Below, piece after piece: positions 1 to 7,836 of a stretch of DNA of 64,000 nucleotides. Origin of the DNA: JAXMAR01 sp046350295 (GTDB lineage Bacteria; Planctomycetota; Planctomycetia; Gemmatales; Gemmataceae); the NCBI GenBank assembly GCA_046350295.1, contig JAXMAR010000037.1, positions 1 through 64,000 on the forward strand. Direction: 5' to 3'. The notes below the pieces were generated by a model. It ran no database searches and was not told where the DNA came from. It saw only the letters and a program-made list of their open reading frames with translations. The stretch's first letter is position 1. Each line of letters starts with the position of its first letter. The translations under genes were made by a program, and so were the position numbers.

Positions 1-64
1 TGATCGGGGATAATACAGGTGAGTCAGGGAGCCCCTTCACGTCCAGGAACGCAAGGAGTCCGCC

Positions 65-631
65 ATGAGAACGCACGTGTCGCTGGCAGCGGCGCTGGCC
101 GCGATATTCTTGTTCGCCGTGGAGGCGCAAAGAAGCAGCGCGGGCGCGCCTGCGGGAGGCGCCTTCGCCTACTTCCTCAAGCTCGACGGCATCCCGGGCG
201 ACTCGACGGCCGAGAAACATGCGGGGGAATTCGACGTGCTCAGCTTCAGCTTCGGCGCGACGGGCGCCGGCGACAGCGCGACGGGCGCCGGCAAGGCCGT
301 CGGCCGCACGCAGATCAAGGAAATCGTGCTCACCAAACGCGTGGGCAAAGCGTCACCGAAGCTGTTCTTGAGTTGCGCCTCCGGGCAGCACATCAAGAGC
401 GCCGTTCTCACCCTGGAACACCCGGCCACCCGAGAACAAGTGGCCAAATACACGCTGACCGACGTGAGGATCCACTCCTTCACGCAGGCGGGCGCCGCCG
501 GGAAAGCGCCGAGCGAAGAGATCTCTCTGAGCTTCGGAAAGATCGAGATCGAATTCCGCGGGACCGACGCCAAAGGGGGCGCCGCCCCGACCAAGGCCGG
601 CTGGGACCTGCGGACAAACAAGGGCTCCTGA
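65..631 (+). CDS. Secreted Hcp-family (type VI tube-like) protein
   Basis: 188-residue protein. Residues 1-28 form a signal peptide with a hydrophobic core, unusual for true T6SS Hcp, which is cytoplasmic. The mature part carries Hcp-family signatures: 'YFLKLDGIPGDST' near residue 37, 'EFDVLSFSFG', a 'VLTKRVGKASPKLF' strand, and a C-terminal strand 'ISLSFGKIEIEF'. The family folds as a beta barrel that makes hexameric rings. The start is set by AAGGAG 6 bases upstream of the ATG. No other T6SS component (VipA/B, ClpV, VgrG) occurs in the window, so a stand-alone exported Hcp-like protein is more likely than a T6SS tube. Family assignment is by motif recognition; the function is inferred. Confidence 0.8.
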   Translation: MRTHVSLAAALAAIFLFAVEAQRSSAGAPAGGAFAYFLKLDGIPGDSTAEKHAGEFDVLSFSFGATGAGDSATGAGKAVGRTQIKEIVLTKRVGKASPKLFLSCASGQHIKSAVLTLEHPATREQVAKYTLTDVRIHSFTQAGAAGKAPSEEISLSFGKIEIEFRGTDAKGGAAPTKAGWDLRTNKGS

Positions 632-1036
632 GCGCACGCCATGGTAGGTCCGGCGAGCCGAGCCGGACCTGGCGGCGCCGGACGATCGACTGCGCCGCCC
701 CGGACGCGATCGGCGGCAAGTCAGAACGACTCACGCCCCGCGGCCGAACCGAAATCGCCGCAACCGAGCTATGGAGGCGGGTCGCAGCCATGGGATAATG
801 CAGGATGAGAGAAGCGGCGGCGCTTCGATGTACGGCGCGCGGTGGCAAACGGTCTTATCGGCGCGGCTACCGGCGCAAAGGGCGTAAAGGGCGGCCAAGG
901 CCGCGCTTTCGATCATCGCGAACGAAGAGAACGGCGTTCATTGCTTGGAGGCCTTCGAGGGTTGCTCATCGCGCTGTTTCAGACGAGAATGACATCCGTT
1001 CCGTGCCGTTGCCAAAGCGTTTAAAGGGACCGCCAA
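632..1036. other. Intergenic region without a convincing gene
   Basis: About 400 bases between the Hcp-like gene and the DUF1549 gene. It starts with a hairpin, AGGTCCGGC (646-654) and GCCGGACCT (662-670) around a 7-base loop, just after the Hcp stop codon; there is no clear T-run. Open frames that cross this stretch have arginine-rich, low-complexity translations typical of GC-rich shadow frames. No clear promoter was recognised. Confidence 0.5.
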
Positions 1037-4000
1037 ATGTCGTTCCGCCGGCTTCTCTGCATGCCTGTCGCCGTTTGTGCCTTGTGGTTGATGGCGCCCG
1101 CCGTCCGCGGCGACGGTCCCAAGCCCGCGGCCAAGCGCGGCATCGACTTCAGCCGGCAAATTCGGCCGATCCTTTCGGACAACTGCTTTGCCTGCCATGG
1201 GCCGGATGAGGGGCAGCGCAAGGCGAAGTTGCGGCTCGATACCAAGGAAGGGGCGTTCGCGAAGCTGCGCAAGGGGGGACACGCGATCGTTCCCGGCAAC
1301 CTCGATGAGAGCATCCTGATCGAGCGGATCACGTCGGAGGCGTCGTCGGAGAAGATGCCACCGCCTTCAAGCACGAAGAAGCTGACGGCGGAGCAGATCG
1401 AACTCTTGAAACGCTGGATCAAGGAAGGGGCGGTTTACGAGGAGCACTGGGCGTTCAGCGCGCCGAAGCGGCCGGCATTGCCGAAGGTGAGGAACGGCGC
1501 CTGGGTGCGCAACCCGATCGACGCGTTCATCCTGGCCCGGCTGGAGAAGGAGGGCTTGGCGCCGTCTCCCGAAGCGGACCGGACGACGCTGATACGCCGG
1601 CTCACGCTTGATCTCACCGGCTTGCCGCCGACGCCGGCGGAGGTGGACGCGTTCCTGGCCGACAAGAGCGGCGACGCTTACGAGAAGCTGGTTGAACGGC
1701 TGCTCGCCAACCCGCATTACGGGGAGAGGCTCGCCCTCGACTGGCTCGACGCCTCGCGCTTCGCCGACACGCACGGCTACCACATCGACGCCGGGCGGGA
1801 CATGACGCGCTGGCGCGAGTGGGTGATCGACGCCTTCAACAGCGATATGCCGTTCAACCAGTTCACGATCGAGCAACTGGCGGGCGACCTCCTGCCCGGC
1901 GCCACGGTCAAGCAGAAGATCGCAACGGGCTTCAACCGCAACCACATGATCAACTTCGAAGGGGGCGCCATCCCGGAGGAGTACCACAACGCCTACGTCG
2001 TCGACCGCGTTGTCACCACCAGCACGGTCTTCCTCGGCCTGACGATGCTCTGCTCGCAATGCCATGATCACAAGTACGACCCGATCTCGCAGAAGGAGTT
2101 CTACCGGCTCTATGCCTTTTTCAACAATGTCCCCGAGGCGGGGCTGGACGGCTCCAAGGGCAATGCGGCGCCGATGCTGAAGTCGCCGTCCAAGGCGCAG
2201 GAGGCGAAGCTGGCGAAGATCGAGGCCGACATCAAGGCGCTGCGAGAGAAGCTGCTGGCGCCCTCGATCGACGTCGATCGCGCCCAGGCGGAATGGGAGC
2301 GGACGGCGTTGACGGATAGCGTCGTGACCTGGAGCCTCGTCGAGCCGATGGCGATGTCGTCGACGGGAAAGGCGGTTTTCACGCGGCAGATGGATTATTC
2401 GATTCTTGTGACCGGGCCCAATGCGCCGACGGACGTCTACCGCGTCACGTTCATGCCATCGCTCAAGAAGATCACCGGGATCCGCCTCGAAGCGCTGCCG
2501 GAGAAGAGTCTGGCGGGAGGCGGGCCGGGACGGTCGGTGAACGGCAACGTCGTGCTGACGGACGTCAAGGTCAACGTCAAGCTGGCCGGGAAGGAGACGC
2601 CGCTACGCCTCAAGGACGCGGCGGCCGATTTCAGCCAGAAGGACTTCCCGATCAAGAACGCGATCGACGGAGATCCGCGCAGCGGCTGGGGGATCTTTCC
2701 GAACGTCGGCAAGACGAGCACGGCGTTCTTCGCTCTGGACAAGGCGATCGACACGGGCGAGACGACGGTACAGCTCGCGTTCGAATCGATGTTCGGGCAG
2801 CATCAGCTCGGGCGATTCCGACTGGCCGTCACGGACGCGGCCAACCCGCTGGGGAAGAACTTCATGCCGGCCGGCGTCGTGGCGATCCTGAAGACACCGG
2901 CGGAGAAAAGAAGCGAGGCGCAGAAGGCCGAGCTGCGGTCGTACTATCGGTTGCAGGTGTCGCCGGAGCTGGCGGCGATCCAGCGGGAGATCGACAAGCT
3001 CCAACAAGCGAAGACGGCGATCGACAAGGCGATCCCGACGTCGATGGTGATGCAGGACGGCGCCGGGCGCGAGACGTTCGTCCTCAAGCGCGGCGAATAC
3101 GACAAGAAGATGGATAAGGTGACGGCGGGCGTGCCTGCGTTCCTGCCCCCCTTGCCGAAGGACGCGCCGGCGAACCGGCTCGGGTTGGCGCGGTGGCTGG
3201 TCGATCCGGCGCAGCCGTTGACGAGCCGGGTGACGGTCAACCGCTACTGGCAGATGTTCTTCGGGACGGGGCTGGTGAAGACGGCGGAGGATTTCGGGTC
3301 GCAAGCGGAGCCGCCGAGCCATCCGGAGCTTTTGGACTGGTTGGCGGTGGAGTTCACGGAGCCTTCGTTTAGCCCGCCTTCGAAGAAGGCGGAGGCGCCC
3401 TGGTCGGTCAAGCGTCTCGTGCGCCTGATCGTCACGAGCGCCGCGTATCGGCAAGCGTCAAAAGTCACCAAAGAGCTGCACGGGCGCGATCCGGAAAATC
3501 GTCTCCTGGCGCGGGGGCCGCGCTTCCGCTTGCAGGCCGAGTTCATTCGCGATCAGGCGCTTGCTGTCAGCGGGCTCTTGAACGCGGAGATCGGCGGGAA
3601 GAGCGTGAGCCCGTATCAGCCCGCGGGGTTGTGGCAGGAACTGGCGAGCCGTGGCGACAGCAGGAACTGGACGGCGCAGTTCTTCGAGCAGAGCCACGGC
3701 AAGGACCTGTATCGCCGCAGCATGTACACGTTCTGGAAGCGGACGTCGCCGCCGCCGCAGATGGTGACGTTCGACGCGCCGGACCGGGAGACATGCACGG
3801 TCCGCCGCGCCCGCACCAACACGCCGCTCCAGGCCCTCATCCTGATGAACGACCCGACCTACGTCGAAGCCTCGCGCAAGCTGGCCGAGCGGCTCCTGAG
3901 CGAGGCGAAGACGACGGAGGACCGCGTCACGCTCGGCTTCCGCCTGGTGACGGCGCGCGTGCCGACGAGCAAGGAGATCGGCATCCTGTCGCGGCTGCTG

Positions 4001-4165
4001 GAGAAGCAGCGCGAGCGCTACGCCAAGGACGAAGCGGCGGCCCGGAAGCTCCTGTCGGCGGGCGAGGCGCCGCGCGACGAGCGGATCCCAGTGGCGGAGC
4101 ACGCGGCGTGGACGATGCTGTCGAGCGTGCTGCTGAATCTCGATGAGGTGGTGACGAAGAATTGA
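1037..4165 (+). CDS. DUF1549/DUF1553 (PSCyt1-PSCyt2-PSD1) exported protein
   Basis: 1,042 residues. A signal peptide (1-25) is followed by a PSCyt1 cytochrome-like domain with C50-x2-C53-H54, a typical haem c attachment motif. DUF1549 follows from about residue 155 ('NPIDAFILARLEKEGLAPSP') and holds a second CxxCH at 339-343. A variable middle region looks like a carbohydrate-binding or jelly-roll insert. DUF1553 occupies roughly 700-1000 ('PLTSRVTVNRYWQMFFGTGL'). Such proteins are planctomycete hallmarks and are usually followed by a DUF1501 gene. None is present here; a nucleotidyltransferase-like gene follows at once. The function is unknown; periplasmic redox or polysaccharide degradation has been suggested for the family. 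Confidence 0.92.
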   Translation: MSFRRLLCMPVAVCALWLMAPAVRGDGPKPAAKRGIDFSRQIRPILSDNCFACHGPDEGQRKAKLRLDTKEGAFAKLRKGGHAIVPGNLDESILIERITSEASSEKMPPPSSTKKLTAEQIELLKRWIKEGAVYEEHWAFSAPKRPALPKVRNGAWVRNPIDAFILARLEKEGLAPSPEADRTTLIRRLTLDLTGLPPTPAEVDAFLADKSGDAYEKLVERLLANPHYGERLALDWLDASRFADTHGYHIDAGRDMTRWREWVIDAFNSDMPFNQFTIEQLAGDLLPGATVKQKIATGFNRNHMINFEGGAIPEEYHNAYVVDRVVTTSTVFLGLTMLCSQCHDHKYDPISQKEFYRLYAFFNNVPEAGLDGSKGNAAPMLKSPSKAQEAKLAKIEADIKALREKLLAPSIDVDRAQAEWERTALTDSVVTWSLVEPMAMSSTGKAVFTRQMDYSILVTGPNAPTDVYRVTFMPSLKKITGIRLEALPEKSLAGGGPGRSVNGNVVLTDVKVNVKLAGKETPLRLKDAAADFSQKDFPIKNAIDGDPRSGWGIFPNVGKTSTAFFALDKAIDTGETTVQLAFESMFGQHQLGRFRLAVTDAANPLGKNFMPAGVVAILKTPAEKRSEAQKAELRSYYRLQVSPELAAIQREIDKLQQAKTAIDKAIPTSMVMQDGAGRETFVLKRGEYDKKMDKVTAGVPAFLPPLPKDAPANRLGLARWLVDPAQPLTSRVTVNRYWQMFFGTGLVKTAEDFGSQAEPPSHPELLDWLAVEFTEPSFSPPSKKAEAPWSVKRLVRLIVTSAAYRQASKVTKELHGRDPENRLLARGPRFRLQAEFIRDQALAVSGLLNAEIGGKSVSPYQPAGLWQELASRGDSRNWTAQFFEQSHGKDLYRRSMYTFWKRTSPPPQMVTFDAPDRETCTVRRARTNTPLQALILMNDPTYVEASRKLAERLLSEAKTTEDRVTLGFRLVTARVPTSKEIGILSRLLEKQRERYAKDEAAARKLLSAGEAPRDERIPVAEHAAWTMLSSVLLNLDEVVTKN

Positions 4166-4170
4166 ACGAG

Positions 4171-4818
4171 ATGACCATGAGTACCGGTAGCGCCACCGAA
4201 GCGATGGTCAACCTCGAAAGGGTGGTTGCCGCCGTGAAGGGCAAGGAGGGGCAGGAGTCGAAGTTCGCCAAGGCCCTTGCGACGTTGAAGTCCCTCGCGC
4301 GCAAGGAAGGCATTCCCATGGCGATCGTGGGCGGTCTGGCGGCGATCCATCATGGCTACGAGCGATTCACCAAGGATATCGACATCGTGGTCAAGAGCGG
4401 AACCCTGGACATCCTCACCCGCGTGGCGCCCCAGTACGGAATCAAAGTGATCTGGAAGGACCCGGAGGGCTGGCACAAGTTGCAATGTGAGGGTATTTCG
4501 ATTGATGTCGTGCCCGAAGGTCGCAAGCCGCGAAACGATGCTCCGACCGCGATCCCAGGCCCGGAGCAGCTGGGTGTTCGCGAAGGCGCCGATTATGCGG
4601 AAATCGGCGGCTGGATGGAGACGAAGCTGGGCTCCTACCGCGTGCAAGACCAGGCAGACGTGGTCCAAGTTATCAAGGGCGCTACGCCCGCGGCGTTAAA
4701 GAAGATTCGCAAACACCTGAGCACGGCGCACGCCGTCTACGCGCGTCGCTTCGATGACCTCTTGGCGGCCGCCGAGGAAGAAAAAGAGCAAGAGCGTGAA
4801 CGCGGCGGCGGAGAATAG
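4171..4818 (+). CDS. Nucleotidyltransferase-fold protein
   Basis: About 215 residues. The recognisable element is 'AIVGGLAAIHHGYERFTKDIDIVV', in pieces GGLAAIHHG and KDIDIVV, which match the helix-turn GG and DxD metal site of the pol-beta-like nucleotidyltransferase superfamily (AbiEii or DUF6036-like). The C-terminal ~30 residues are charged and rich in Glu. A TTG in frame at 4162 would overlap the preceding stop; ATG at 4171 or 4177 is more likely, and no strong Shine-Dalgarno decides between them. It sits directly behind the DUF1549/1553 gene and may be cotranscribed. There is no AbiEi-like partner next to it, so a toxin role is not supported. Confidence 0.65.
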   Translation: MTMSTGSATEAMVNLERVVAAVKGKEGQESKFAKALATLKSLARKEGIPMAIVGGLAAIHHGYERFTKDIDIVVKSGTLDILTRVAPQYGIKVIWKDPEGWHKLQCEGISIDVVPEGRKPRNDAPTAIPGPEQLGVREGADYAEIGGWMETKLGSYRVQDQADVVQVIKGATPAALKKIRKHLSTAHAVYARRFDDLLAAAEEEKEQERERGGGE

Positions 4819-4852
4819 AAAGGCGATCCCTGGCGGCCAGGCCAGGGGTTTC

Positions 4853-5938
4853 ATGTCCATGGCGCATTTCCGCACCGCCCGCATACGCCTGGCTCTCATC
4901 GCGGCGCTGGTCGTCCTCGTCAGCGGCGTGATCTGGTTCGTCAACGCCGGCAGTCACGCGCGGCGGCTTTATCGCCTGGCCGAAGAGGCTCTCGCCGTTC
5001 ATGATTTTCGCGCGGCGTCGCGCGATCTCGATGAATACCTGGCGCTGCGTCCTTCGGATGCGGACGGCCTCCTACTTGCCGCGCACGCCGCACGGCGGGG
5101 CGGGGATTTCGGCACGGCTGAGAAACGCCTCGGCACGGCGGAGGCGAACGGCGTGGATGCGAAGGCGCTGGCGCGCGAGCGCGAGCTGCTGCGCGTTCAG
5201 GCCGGGGATGTGGAGGAAGCGGAGCGGCTCGTGCGGCTGTGCGAGCGCGACCCGAAGAGCCAGGACAGCGCCGTCATGCTCGAGGCCCTCGCGGAAGGTG
5301 GCTTGCGGGCGCTCGACCGGCCGCTGGCGGTCTGGTGCGCGCGGACCTGGCTGGAGACGCGGCCGGGCAAGCTCGATCAGGCGCGCGGCCTTATCTGGCG
5401 CGGCCGGCTGCGCGAATGGCAGAACGACTATCCGGGGGCGCTCGTGGACTTTCGCCGGGCCGCGGAACTGGCGCCCGCCTACGTGCCCGCCCGGGTGCGC
5501 GTCGCTTACGGCGTGCTGCGCGAGGATCCGCACGAGGCGACGGCGGAGTTGACCTGGCTGCTCGAGCATGCCGCGCGCGATCCGGACGTTCGCCTCTTGA
5601 CGGCGCGGTGGCGGCGGGCGCTGGGGGATACGGAGAAGGCGGCGCGTCTCCTGGATGAGTTGCTCGCCGAGTATCCGGACGAGGCGGCCGTGTTGATCGA
5701 GCGCGGCCGGGTGGCGCTCGACCTCAATCGCGCGGCGGAGGCGGAGCGCTGGCTGCTGCACGCGGCAGAAGCGGCGCCCGAGGAGCGGGAGGTGAACCTG
5801 GCCCTGGGCGATTGGCATCGGCTGAGCGGCCGGCCTGGGGACGCGACGCGGCATTACGTGAAGGCGCGCACGGTCGACGCGCCGCTGGAATCGGCGCCGA
5901 AGCCGCTCGTGGGAAGCGGCAAGAGAAAAGCCTCCTGA
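4853..5938 (+). CDS. Membrane-anchored tetratricopeptide repeat protein
   Basis: 361 residues from the chosen ATG. A single transmembrane helix near residues 10-30 ('LALIAALVVLVSGVIWF') is followed by an alpha-helical repeat region. TPR-like units are visible, for example 'AVHDFRAASRDLDEYLALRPSDADGLLLAAHAARRGGDF' and 'GDTEKAARLLDELLAEYPDEAAVLIERGRVALDLNR' (each quoted only as landmarks for the repeats). The frame is open further upstream to 4754, but that part overlaps the previous gene and is basic and low in complexity, so the ATG at 4853 or 4859 is preferred. The next gene, a CRTAC1-like protein, starts 10 bases after the stop. TPR plus FG-GAP/UnbV pairs are common in this phylum; a scaffolding role is inferred. 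Confidence 0.8.
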   Translation: MSMAHFRTARIRLALIAALVVLVSGVIWFVNAGSHARRLYRLAEEALAVHDFRAASRDLDEYLALRPSDADGLLLAAHAARRGGDFGTAEKRLGTAEANGVDAKALARERELLRVQAGDVEEAERLVRLCERDPKSQDSAVMLEALAEGGLRALDRPLAVWCARTWLETRPGKLDQARGLIWRGRLREWQNDYPGALVDFRRAAELAPAYVPARVRVAYGVLREDPHEATAELTWLLEHAARDPDVRLLTARWRRALGDTEKAARLLDELLAEYPDEAAVLIERGRVALDLNRAAEAERWLLHAAEAAPEEREVNLALGDWHRLSGRPGDATRHYVKARTVDAPLESAPKPLVGSGKRKAS

Positions 5939-5948
5939 TGGAATCGCC

Positions 5949-7754
5949 ATGACGGAATCTTCTCGCCCACCCCACGCCTGGAGCGCGACCCTGGGGCGTG
6001 GCCTACTCCTGGTCGGTCCGCTGGTCCTCCTGGGTGTCGTCCTCTTCCTCGCTCTCAAGCCTGCGGCCGACGAGGAGAAGACGCCGGCGGCGCCGCCGTC
6101 CTTCGCGAAGGAGCCGGAAGTTCCGGACGGCGTCCCGTGGTTTCGGGACGTGACCGCCGAATCGGGCATCGACTTCCGCTATCGTAACGGCGAGGAGGCG
6201 GACCTCTACACGCTGCTCGAATCGGTCGGCGGCGGCGTCGCCATGATCGACTACGACGGCGACGGCCTGCTCGACCTCTTCTTCACCGGCGGCGGCGACC
6301 TCCATGCCGACAAGGCGACCGGCCGGCCGTGCAAGCTTTACAAGAACCTGGGGGGCTGGAAGTTTCGCGACGTGACCGCGGAAGCCGGGCTCGACAAGAT
6401 CGACTTCTACAGCCACGGCTGCGCGGTCGCCGATTACGATCGGGACGGCCGGCCCGACCTGGTGGTGACGGGCTTTGGCCGCGTGGCGCTGTTCCGCAAC
6501 GTGGACGGCAAGCGCTTCGTGGACGTGACGGAGAAGGCGGGGATTCGCGATACGTCCTGGGCGACGAGCGCCGGCTGGGCGGACCTGAGCGGGAGCGGGT
6601 ACCCCGATCTTTACGTGTGCCACTACTGCGACTGGTCGTTCAAGAACAACCCGGTTTGCCGTGGGCTGCGTCCCGGCGTGGCGCGCGACGTCTGTCCGCC
6701 GCAGCGCTTCAAGCCGATCGTCCACGCCCTGTTCCGCAACAACGGCGACGGCACGTTCCGTGACACGACCAAGGAGGACGGCCTGCGCGACGACGGCATG
6801 GGGCTGGGCGTGGTGCTAGCCGATTTCGTCAGGGACGGGCGGCCCGGGATCTATGTCGCCAACGACGCGTCCAACAACCATCTTTATCTCAACCGCAAGG
6901 GAAAGCTCGAGGAGACAGGCCTTCTTAGCGGTGTCGCGGTGGATGAGAACGGCCGCTACAACGGCAGCATGGGGGTGGACGTGGCTGACTACGACGGCTC
7001 CGGGCGTGCGGCGATCTTTGTCGCCAATTTCCAAAACGATATACACGCCCTCTACCAGCATGTGGGGAGCGAGCGCTTCAGCTACCTGTCGCACCCGTCC
7101 GGCCTGGCGGCGCTGAGCCGGCACTACGTCGCGTTCGGCGCCTCGTTCATCGACATCGATAACGACGGCTGGGAAGACCTGGTCGTCGCCACCGGACACG
7201 TGATCCGCAAGCCCTACGGCAGCACGTTCAAGCAGAAGCCGCTCTTGTTGCGGAACGTCGCGTCGGGCGAGCGCCGTGTTTTTCGCGACTGGAGCAAGCG
7301 CGGCGGGCCGTTTTTTCAGACGCCGGCGCTGGGGCGCGGCCTGGCGGTGGGGGACCTCGACAACGACGGCTGGCCCGACCTGGTCATCAGCAACAACAAC
7401 GGTCCGGCCGTCCTGCTGCGCAACGAGGCGTTCAAGGACAAGCCGGCGCGCTGGCTCGGCGTGCAGCTGGTGGGGAAGAGGAATCGGGATGTCAGTGGGA
7501 CGACGGTCACGCTGAAGAGCGGGGAGCGCACGCTGCTGCGTTTCTCGAAAGGCGGCGGAAGTTATTTGTCGGCGAGCGATCGGCGCATCCTGTTCGGGCT
7601 CGGGGAGGCGGGTGAAGTCGGGCGCTTGACGGTGCGGTGGGTATGGGGCAAGGAGCAGCATTTCGATGGGCTGAAGGCGGGCGGTTACTGGGAGTTGCGG
7701 GAGGGGGAGACGGAGGCGCGGCCCTTGCGCGCGGGCGCGTCGTCGCACGAATAG
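5949..7754 (+). CDS. CRTAC1-like protein: FG-GAP/VCBS repeats plus ASPIC/UnbV domain
   Basis: 601 residues. One N-terminal transmembrane or signal-anchor segment (about 16-37, 'LLLVGPLVLLGVVLFLAL') precedes a seven-blade beta-propeller built of FG-GAP repeats with Ca2+-binding loops of the form DxDxDGxxD ('DYDGDGLLDLFF', 'DYDRDGRPDLVV', 'DIDNDGWEDLVV', 'DLDNDGWPDLVI'). The C-terminal ~75 residues fit the ASPIC/UnbV module ('GTTVTLKSGERTLLRFSKGG', 'LTVRWVWG'). The protein probably sits on the periplasmic or outer face. It follows the TPR gene with a 10-base gap and is likely cotranscribed with it. The biological role of such pairs is not established. Confidence 0.9.
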   Translation: MTESSRPPHAWSATLGRGLLLVGPLVLLGVVLFLALKPAADEEKTPAAPPSFAKEPEVPDGVPWFRDVTAESGIDFRYRNGEEADLYTLLESVGGGVAMIDYDGDGLLDLFFTGGGDLHADKATGRPCKLYKNLGGWKFRDVTAEAGLDKIDFYSHGCAVADYDRDGRPDLVVTGFGRVALFRNVDGKRFVDVTEKAGIRDTSWATSAGWADLSGSGYPDLYVCHYCDWSFKNNPVCRGLRPGVARDVCPPQRFKPIVHALFRNNGDGTFRDTTKEDGLRDDGMGLGVVLADFVRDGRPGIYVANDASNNHLYLNRKGKLEETGLLSGVAVDENGRYNGSMGVDVADYDGSGRAAIFVANFQNDIHALYQHVGSERFSYLSHPSGLAALSRHYVAFGASFIDIDNDGWEDLVVATGHVIRKPYGSTFKQKPLLLRNVASGERRVFRDWSKRGGPFFQTPALGRGLAVGDLDNDGWPDLVISNNNGPAVLLRNEAFKDKPARWLGVQLVGKRNRDVSGTTVTLKSGERTLLRFSKGGGSYLSASDRRILFGLGEAGEVGRLTVRWVWGKEQHFDGLKAGGYWELREGETEARPLRAGASSHE

Positions 7755-7790
7755 GAGGCGGGGGGGTCGACGCTGGGTTATCAAGCTCAG

Positions 7791-7831
7791 TTGCGTTTCA
7801 GCAACGGTAGCGCGATGAAATGAAAGAAAGG
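7791..7831. repeat. Dispersed repeat, copy 1 (TTGCGTTTCAG...GAAATGAAA)
   Basis: The element starts TTGCGTTTCAGCAAC and ends GATGAAATGAAAGAAAGG. A second copy with the same start and end lies at 24931-24974 near the corrupted 3' end of pdxJ. Here it lies between the convergent CRTAC1-like and Kelch genes. Read on the minus strand, both copies encode a similar peptide (FHF...LKR), which explains open frames running through them. Confidence 0.6.
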
Positions 7832-7836
7832 AATGT

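Noticed and set aside
4162..4818. Reading the nucleotidyltransferase-fold gene as an AbiEii toxin
   Set aside because: Only the GG...DxD core is shared, and no AbiEi antitoxin gene is adjacent.
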